Both the position numbers and the translations under genes were made by a program. Positions 58,165 through 64,000 of a stretch of 64,000 nucleotides of DNA are shown one piece after another. How positions within the stretch are numbered: the stretch's first letter is position 1; each line of letters starts with the position of its first letter. The stretch is taken from contig SZOW01000003.1 of assembly GCA_030263395.1 (NCBI GenBank), forward strand, positions 62,001 through 126,000, written 5' to 3'. Source of the stretch: QUBU01 sp014337915 (GTDB lineage Bacteria > Pseudomonadota > Gammaproteobacteria > Steroidobacterales > GCA-2729495). Under the pieces are notes generated by a model. The model made no database searches. It was not told where the DNA came from and worked only from the letters and a program-made list of their open reading frames with translations.

Positions 58165-58278
58165 GTCGTTCACCGCAGTTGTTTTGTCGTTATGGCTTGG
58201 CGATTTCGCCGCCTGCATGCCGCCCCCAAGTGCGGTGCCGCAAGCCAAAATTATTCCGCCACAGAAAAAAAAGCAACG

Positions 58279-58923
58279 TCAGGTATCACCCGGATCAGCG
58301 CATTCGACATAAGCCGGTTCAACCAGGATCACATGCACGCGCAGCGGACCATGGGCGCCGAGGCGACTGGGCACCCCGAGGTCGGCGGTTCGCGACGGAC
58401 CACGGATCAGGTGCAGGGAACGTGGCAGCGGCCCCTGCCGCAGCACTGGCCAGAGATCGTCCATGCCGTCGAGCAACTGGCCGGATTCGACGATGACGAT
58501 GTGCGTCGCAGCGAGAAACGCATCCGCGGCCACCTGCCGGGTGCCGGAAGCCAGCACCACCACCCCCTCCTCAGCCAGCGCCGCCAGGCAGCCCGTCACG
58601 AGCGTGCCGCCATCGTCAGGGAGCCGATCCGCGCCGTACTCGAGCTGTGCAGCATTGCGCAGATCGACCGCTGCCGGCACCTCGCCGGGGCAGATTCGCA
58701 ACGGCAACGAATTCGCAGCCAGGTACGCGGCGATGGCGCCGGGCACGGCCGCCGGCCCACTCACCACCGCAAACGTCGCCGAGGCCGCCTGCAGGCCAGC
58801 CGCGAAACGTCTGATCTTCACGGCAGATCCGCCATTCACCGGCGCCGGCGCCACGGCTGCTGGCCGCAGGGTCGCCGGCGTCGCGCGCGAGAGCTGCGCG
58901 AGGATCGCGTCGCGCGCGCTCAT
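58279..58923 (-). CDS. lutC: Lactate utilization protein C (LUD domain)
   Basis: 214-residue LUD-domain protein of the LutABC L-lactate oxidation complex. MSARDAILAQLSRA is taken as the start, overlapping the lutB stop as ATGA. GCLAALAEEGVVVLASGTRQ and HIVIVESGQLLDGMDDLW are typical of the family, and the C-terminus has GPSRTADLG. It is last in the lutABC order. Confidence 0.9.
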   Translation of the reverse strand: MSARDAILAQLSRATPATLRPAAVAPAPVNGGSAVKIRRFAAGLQAASATFAVVSGPAAVPGAIAAYLAANSLPLRICPGEVPAAVDLRNAAQLEYGADRLPDDGGTLVTGCLAALAEEGVVVLASGTRQVAADAFLAATHIVIVESGQLLDGMDDLWPVLRQGPLPRSLHLIRGPSRTADLGVPSRLGAHGPLRVHVILVEPAYVECADPGDT

Positions 58924-60353
58924 GCGCCCCGCTGCCGCAGGCGACGCCGGCGCCAGCGTTCCTGGAAGGTCTCGCCGTCCGGCGCGGGCAGGTCGCGCCA
59001 GGCGAACCAGCCACGGCCGAGGGAGCCGAGGCCCCGCAGCCGCCGCCGCGCGCCCGCCGGCACGGAGAGCAGCCGCAGCACGCGCGCTGCCAGCGCCAGG
59101 ACCCGGCCATACAGCCAGGGATGCGCGGCCAGGTATCGCCAGGCCCGCAACCCGGGCCGCTCCGGTCCGGTACCGATGCGCGCCGCCAGCGCCTGTGAAC
59201 GCCAGTGGCGCAGGATGTCCGGGATCGGGATCGCCACCGGGCACACGTCCTCGCAGCGGCCGCAGAGCGTCGAGGCATTGGGCAGATGGGCCGCTGCGGC
59301 GATGCCCGTGAGCGCCGGCGTCAGCGCCGCGCCGATGGGACCGGAATACACCGAGCCATAGGCGTGGCCGCCGACGCTGGTGTAGACGGGGCAGTGGTTG
59401 AGGCAGGCCGAGCAGCGGATGCAGCGCAGGAGCGGCTGCTGCGTGGTGCCCAGCAGCGAGCTGCGGCCGTTGTCGACCAGCACCACGTGGAATGCACGGG
59501 GCCCGGCAGCGTCGCCCGGGCGGCGTGGCCCATGCACCAGGGTCGTGTAGGCGCTGAGCGGCTCGCCGATCGCCGATCGCGCCAGCAGGCGCAGCAGCAC
59601 GCCCAGGTCCTCGAGCGTCGGCACCACCTTCTCGATGCCGGTTACCACGATGTGGGTGGCCGGCAGCGTCATGCTGAGATCTGCGTTGCCCTCGTTGGTG
59701 ACGATCACCGCCGCACCGGTTTCCGCGACCAGGAAATTGGCGCCGGTGATGCCGACGTCGGCCCCGAGAAAGGCCGCACGCAGTTCGGCACGGGCTTCGG
59801 CCAGCATGTCCTCCGCCTCGCGCAACGGTTCCGCGCGTGGCCGCCGGTGATGCTGCTCGAAGGTGGCGGCCACATCGGCCAGGCCCAGGTGCAGCGCCGG
59901 TGCCAGGATATGGCTCGGCCGTTCACCGCGCAGCTGGATGATGTACTCGCCGAGATCGGTCTCGGTCACCTGCAGGCCACGACGCTGCAGGCTGTCGTTG
60001 AGGCCGATCTCCTCGGTCACCATCGACTTGCTCTTGATGACTCGACGCGCACCAGCCGCGTCACAGAGTTCGCCGACGATACGGCAAGCCTCCTCCGCGT
60101 TGCGCGCCCAGTGCACGGTGCCGCCGGCGGCGATGACCCGGGCCTCGTAGGCACGCAGCAGCTCGCCGAGGCTGCCGATGCTCGCATCGCGCATGTCGCG
60201 GGCACGCGCACGCAGCGCCGGGTAGTCGGGCAGTCCCGCCAGCGCCGTGGCGCGCAGCCCGGGCATGGCCGTGCGCATGGCGGCCAGCGAACGCTGCAGT
60301 GTCGGCTGCTCCAGCGCTGCCGCCGCCTGGGCGGGGAAGTCCCGGCTATCCAC
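58920..60353 (-). CDS. lutB: Lactate utilization iron-sulfur protein B
   Basis: 477-residue LutB with two 4Fe-4S motifs: CIRCSACLNHCPVY and CGRCEDVCPVAIPIPD. The N-terminal LUD part shows GGTVHWARNAEEA, IKSKSMVTEEIGLN, and TNEGNADLSMTLP. The start is the GTG giving VDSRDFPAQAAAALEQP, overlapping the lutA end by eight bases; an upstream ATG would add an unlikely cysteine-rich leader. Electrons from lactate are thought to pass through these clusters. Confidence 0.93.
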   Translation of the reverse strand: MDSRDFPAQAAAALEQPTLQRSLAAMRTAMPGLRATALAGLPDYPALRARARDMRDASIGSLGELLRAYEARVIAAGGTVHWARNAEEACRIVGELCDAAGARRVIKSKSMVTEEIGLNDSLQRRGLQVTETDLGEYIIQLRGERPSHILAPALHLGLADVAATFEQHHRRPRAEPLREAEDMLAEARAELRAAFLGADVGITGANFLVAETGAAVIVTNEGNADLSMTLPATHIVVTGIEKVVPTLEDLGVLLRLLARSAIGEPLSAYTTLVHGPRRPGDAAGPRAFHVVLVDNGRSSLLGTTQQPLLRCIRCSACLNHCPVYTSVGGHAYGSVYSGPIGAALTPALTGIAAAAHLPNASTLCGRCEDVCPVAIPIPDILRHWRSQALAARIGTGPERPGLRAWRYLAAHPWLYGRVLALAARVLRLLSVPAGARRRLRGLGSLGRGWFAWRDLPAPDGETFQERWRRRRLRQRGA

Positions 60354-61125
60354 GGCCCGATCCGTCCGCGGGTCCCTGCCCGCCACCGGGAACCTGTCCG
60401 GCCAGCGCTTCGGCGACATGCACGGCGCGCAGCGGCAGGCCACGGCGCTGCAGGCGACCCTCGAGATGCAGCAGGCAGCCGAGGTCACCGCCGACGAGGA
60501 AATCGGCGCCGGTGGCCAGCACGGCATCGAGCTTGCGGTCGGCGATCTGCGCCGACACTGCCGGGTACTTCACGCAGAACAGGCCGCCGAAGCCGCAGCA
60601 TTCCGCGGCCTCGGCCGTCGCCAGCTCGCGCAGCTCCAGCCCCGGCAGCTGCGACAGCAACGCCCGTGGCTGGTTGCGGATGCCGAGCTGGCGCAGGCCG
60701 GAGCAGGCGTCGTGGTAAGCCACCGACGCGTCCCAGCGTGGTGCGTTCTCCAGCACGGCTGCGTGGCGATCGAGGAAGTCGCAGATCTCAAAAGCGCGCG
60801 CCGCGAGGTCTTGCGCCGCGGCCGCATCGGCCGAGCCGGGCGCGAACAGTCGCGGATACTCGCGTAGGGTGGCGATGCAGGAACCCGAGGGCGCCACCAC
60901 GAAATCGTAACCGGCGAACACCGCGATCATGCGCCTCGCAAGATCCGCCGCGCCATCCGCATCACCGGCATTGAGCAGCGGCTGGCCGCAGCAGCCCTGG
61001 CGCGGCACGGCGACGGCGAAACCGGCCTGCCCGAGCAGCGCCACCGTGGCCTCGGCCACCGAAGGGCGCAGGGCGTCTACGAGGCAGGTGACCAGCAATG
61101 CGACGCTGCGGGTGGGGGCGGTCAT
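60346..61125 (-). CDS. lutA: Lactate utilization protein A (CCG-domain)
   Basis: 259-residue protein with the two cysteine-rich CCG motifs of LutA/GlcF-type subunits, RQGCCGQPLLN and AECCGFGGLFC, which bind a 4Fe-4S-type cluster. VAPSGSCIATLREYP and YHDACSGLRQLG are the accompanying segments. First of lutABC, which oxidises L-lactate to pyruvate; the other lactate-type dehydrogenase in the window lies 8 kb away. Confidence 0.92.
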   Translation of the reverse strand: MTAPTRSVALLVTCLVDALRPSVAEATVALLGQAGFAVAVPRQGCCGQPLLNAGDADGAADLARRMIAVFAGYDFVVAPSGSCIATLREYPRLFAPGSADAAAAQDLAARAFEICDFLDRHAAVLENAPRWDASVAYHDACSGLRQLGIRNQPRALLSQLPGLELRELATAEAAECCGFGGLFCVKYPAVSAQIADRKLDAVLATGADFLVGGDLGCLLHLEGRLQRRGLPLRAVHVAEALAGQVPGGGQGPADGSGRG

Positions 61126-61243
61126 GGTGTCGCCATCCTAAGGGATGACGGCGTGCCGGAGGCACGCCGCGCCGCTACTTATATATGTCGTGGCCAACCC
61201 GCGGCCGTTGGCCGGTGCCGCGGCCCTGCGCAATAATGCAGCG

Positions 61244-62104
61244 ATGCACCGGCAGTCATCGATCCTGCAGTTTCCCGATCTCGCTGCGCTCGACCTCGAC
61301 GCCTATTGCGCGCGGATCGGCTACCACGGCGGGCGGGAGCCCAGCCTGGCCACGCTGCGCGAGATCCAGTGGCGGCACATCAGCTCCATCCCCTTCGAAA
61401 ACCTCGCCAGCCTCGCCGGTGATCCGGTGCCGCTGGACCTCGCGGCCCTGCAGGCCAAGATGGTCCGGGGCCGCCGCGGCGGCTACTGCTTCGAGCACAA
61501 CCTGCTGTATGCCGCCGCGCTCCAGCGCCTGGGCTACGTGGTCACCGGCCTGGCGGCCCGCGTGCTGTGGAAGGCGCCGCCAGACCGCACCGGGCCGCGC
61601 ACCCACATGCTGCTGAAGATCGATCTCCCCGAAGGCACGTACATCACCGATACCGGCTTCGGTGGCGCCTCGCTGCCCGGCCCGCTGGAACTGGTCGCCG
61701 GCCACGCACAGGCGACGCCGATCGAGCCCTACCGGCTGCTGCAGCAGGGTGACCAGTTCCATCTCGAGGTGCAGCTGCGCGATGCCTGGCAGCCGGTCTA
61801 CCGCTTCGACCTGCAGCCGCAGCAAGCCGTCGACTACGAGGTGGCCAACTGGTTCGTGGCGGCCCACCCGACTTCGCGCTTCACCCAGGTGCTGATGGTG
61901 GCGCTGCCGGCCGGCCAGCGCCGCCAGTCGCTGTTCAACGATGAACTGAAGCTGCACGACCCCGACGGCCGGAGCGAGAGCCGGCGGTTCACCAGCATCG
62001 CGGAACTGCGTGCGACACTGGCTGGCCTGTTCGGCATCGAGGTGCCGGCTGGTGCGCGATACGACGCCGCGCTGGGACGGATCCTGGCGCGCCCCGCCGC
62101 CTGA
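61244..62104 (+). CDS. nat: Arylamine N-acetyltransferase
   Basis: 286-residue enzyme transferring acetyl from acetyl-CoA to arylamines and hydrazines. The catalytic triad is visible: Cys in RRGGYCFEHN, His in RTHMLLKI and Asp in YITDTGFGG. ISSIPFENLASL is the usual N-terminal block. MHRQSSILQFPD is chosen as the start; an earlier ATG adds an unlikely leader. It is divergent from lutABC. Confidence 0.94.
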   Translation: MHRQSSILQFPDLAALDLDAYCARIGYHGGREPSLATLREIQWRHISSIPFENLASLAGDPVPLDLAALQAKMVRGRRGGYCFEHNLLYAAALQRLGYVVTGLAARVLWKAPPDRTGPRTHMLLKIDLPEGTYITDTGFGGASLPGPLELVAGHAQATPIEPYRLLQQGDQFHLEVQLRDAWQPVYRFDLQPQQAVDYEVANWFVAAHPTSRFTQVLMVALPAGQRRQSLFNDELKLHDPDGRSESRRFTSIAELRATLAGLFGIEVPAGARYDAALGRILARPAA

Positions 62105-62117
62105 GGGTCGCCGGCGC

Positions 62118-62474
62118 TCAGCCGCCCGGCGCGGGCAGCAGCCGGCGGACGTTTTCCGGCGGCCGGCCGATGACGGCGCCGGCATCCGACACCACGATGG
62201 GCCGCTCGATCAGGATCGGATGCTCCGCCATCGCGGCCAGCCAGTCGACATCCCCAAGCTCGCGGCCCGCATAGCGCTCGCGGAAGATCGTCTCGCCCCG
62301 GCGCACCAGATCGGCCGGCCGGATGCCGAGGCGGTCGACGATAAGGGCCAGCTCGGCCGTCGTCGGTGGCGTGCGCAGGTACTCCACCACGCGCAGGGTC
62401 ACGCCGCTGGCGCGCAGTATCTCCAGCGTCGCCCGGCTCTTGCTGCAGGCGGGATTGTGATAGATCGTTAGCAT
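62118..62474 (-). CDS. ArsC/Spx-family reductase-like protein (YfgD type)
   Basis: 118-residue thioredoxin-fold protein. The active-site segment is YHNPACSKSRATLEIL, with Cys followed by SxS as in glutaredoxin-linked arsenate reductase. ILIERPIVV and a distal arginine-rich end (GRPPENVRRLLP) are family features. No arsR, arsB or acr3 is near, so it may be the YfgD-like housekeeping paralogue rather than a true arsenic resistance gene. Confidence 0.88.
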   Translation of the reverse strand: MLTIYHNPACSKSRATLEILRASGVTLRVVEYLRTPPTTAELALIVDRLGIRPADLVRRGETIFRERYAGRELGDVDWLAAMAEHPILIERPIVVSDAGAVIGRPPENVRRLLPAPGG

Positions 62475-62503
62475 GCGCCAAGGATACCGGCAGCGATGAC
62501 AGG

Positions 62504-63396
62504 ATGAACACCCGCATGACCCGCCCCCGCCGTTCCGCGCTCTACATGCCGGGCGCCAACGCCCGTGCCCTCGCCAAGGCGCGCAGCCTCGACGCCGACG
62601 TGCTCATCATGGACCTCGAGGACGCCGTCGCCCCGGAAGCGAAGGCCGTGGCGCGCGAGCAGGTCGCCGCCACCCTGGCCGCGGGCGGCTATGGCCGCCG
62701 TGAACTGGTGGTGCGCATCAACGGCCTCGACACGCCCTGGGGCGCCGACGACCTGGCCGCCGTGGCCCGCATGCCGGCCGATGCGGTGCTGCTGCCGAAG
62801 GTCGAGGATGGCCCGCAGCTGCGCGCGAGCATCCAGCGCCTCGACCAGGCCGGCGGCGGCCGGCTGCCGGTCTGGGTGATGGCCGAGCTGCCGCAGGCGG
62901 TGCTGGCCATCGACGCCATCGCCAGCCTGGCCCCGCGCGTGGCGGTGATCGTCATGGGGACGGCCGACCTCGGCCGGGCGCTGCGCCTGCCGGCAGACCC
63001 GTCGCGGCTGGGTCTGCTGCCGGCGCTCGGCCAGTGTCTGCTGGCAGCCCGGGCCCGGGGTCTTGATATACTGGACGGGATTTTCACGGATCTCCATGAC
63101 GAGCCGGGGTTGCGGGCCGCCTGCCAGCAGGGGAAGGCGCTCGGTTTCGACGGCAAGACGCTCATCCATCCTGCCCAGATCGCCACCGCCAACGACTGCT
63201 TCGGCGTGTCGGCGGCCGAGGCGGCCGCGGCGGCCAGTGTCGTGGCGGCCTGGGAGGCGGCGGCAGCCGCCGGCCAGGGCATCGCCGTGCTGGATGGGCG
63301 CATGGTGGAGCGCCTGCATGCCGAGGAGGCGCGTCGCCTGCTCGGCCTGCACGCCGCCTGCAGCGTCGAGGCCGGGGATCCTGACAGGAACAGGGA

Positions 63397-63400
<4 letters not shown>
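62504..63400 (+). CDS. HpcH/HpaI aldolase family, CitE/malyl-CoA lyase-like protein
   Basis: 298-residue CoA-lyase or thioesterase-like protein. MPGANARALAKARSLDADVLIMDLEDAV, VVRINGLDTPWG and LLPKVEDGPQL are family blocks; the TIM barrel metal-binding acidic residues are in DLEDAV and later in FDGKTLIHPAQI. Members cleave malyl-, citryl- or citramalyl-CoA or hydrolyse malyl-CoA. The stop overlaps the methylmalonyl-CoA mutase start as ATGA, suggesting a shared CoA-ester pathway. The start could also be the ATG at 62516. Confidence 0.88.

Positions 63401-64000
<600 letters not shown>

Noticed and set aside
58265..58272. A run of eight T residues on the minus strand after lutC as a terminator
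   Set aside because: No stable hairpin precedes the run; it may instead be part of promoter DNA for the following PEP-CTERM gene.
62118..62474. Arsenic resistance operon
   Set aside because: Only a single ArsC/YfgD-like gene is present; there is no arsR or arsenite exporter beside it.

Overview
The window is high-GC DNA (roughly two thirds G+C by eye), densely packed, with many 4-base ATGA/GTGA gene overlaps and several GTG or TTG starts. The gene set points to a gammaproteobacterium, possibly near the Xanthomonadales/Steroidobacterales. The main clues are the ribF-ileS-lspA run with type IV minor pilin genes directly beyond lspA (a neighbourhood shared with Pseudomonas), obgE-rpmA-rplU divergent from ispB, murJ beside rpsT, and lutABC and PEP-CTERM proteins. 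I cannot fix the genus. No insertion sequence, prophage, CRISPR array or rRNA operon was seen; there are two tRNA genes (Thr-CGT, Pro-CGG).

Layout. 1-3.7 kb: decarboxylation cassette with UbiD, its prenyl-FMN cofactor enzyme UbiX, an FMN-binding protein and a short-chain dehydrogenase, plus the start of a PanE-like reductase. 3.7-4.3 kb: tRNA-Thr and a Fur-family regulator. 4.4-11.6 kb: first type IV pilus minor pilin operon (fimT-fimU-pilV-pilW-pilX-CxxC protein-pilY1-pilE). 11.6-23.8 kb: housekeeping genes lspA, ileS, ribF, murJ, rpsT, obgE, rpmA, rplU, ispB, tRNA-Pro, a DTW-domain tRNA modification gene, an orphan ParA ATPase and pyrB. 23.9-29.5 kb: a double-length UvrA with four ABC ATPase cassettes. 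29.5-33.5 kb: Kef-type antiporter, beta-CASP nuclease, mscL, marR. 33.6-36.5 kb: an unusual efflux permease fused to cytochrome c, with a small membrane partner. 36.9-44.2 kb: a second complete minor pilin operon in the same gene order as the first, followed by a CTERM-type secreted Ig-like protein and a GGDEF/EAL protein whose EVL and TGDQF motifs recall FimX. 48.7-55.5 kb: nadA-nadB, an FMN alpha-hydroxyacid dehydrogenase with a Tat-like signal, and aceE. 55.5-58.2 kb: three PEP-CTERM proteins, two of them tandem paralogues. 58.3-61.1 kb: lutABC lactate oxidation operon. 61.2-64 kb: arylamine N-acetyltransferase, ArsC/YfgD-like protein, a CitE/malyl-CoA lyase-like protein and the start of methylmalonyl-CoA mutase.

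The most unusual items are the MFS-cytochrome c fusion, whose extra transmembrane segment would place the haem domain in the periplasm; the duplicated pilus-tip operon, in which both copies carry a small exported CxGC protein between pilX and pilY1; and the four-cassette UvrA. Carbon metabolism implied by the window includes lactate to pyruvate (LutABC and a LldD-like enzyme), pyruvate to acetyl-CoA (AceE) and methylmalonyl-CoA interconversion. All functional statements come from reading motifs in the translated sequence; no database search was run.
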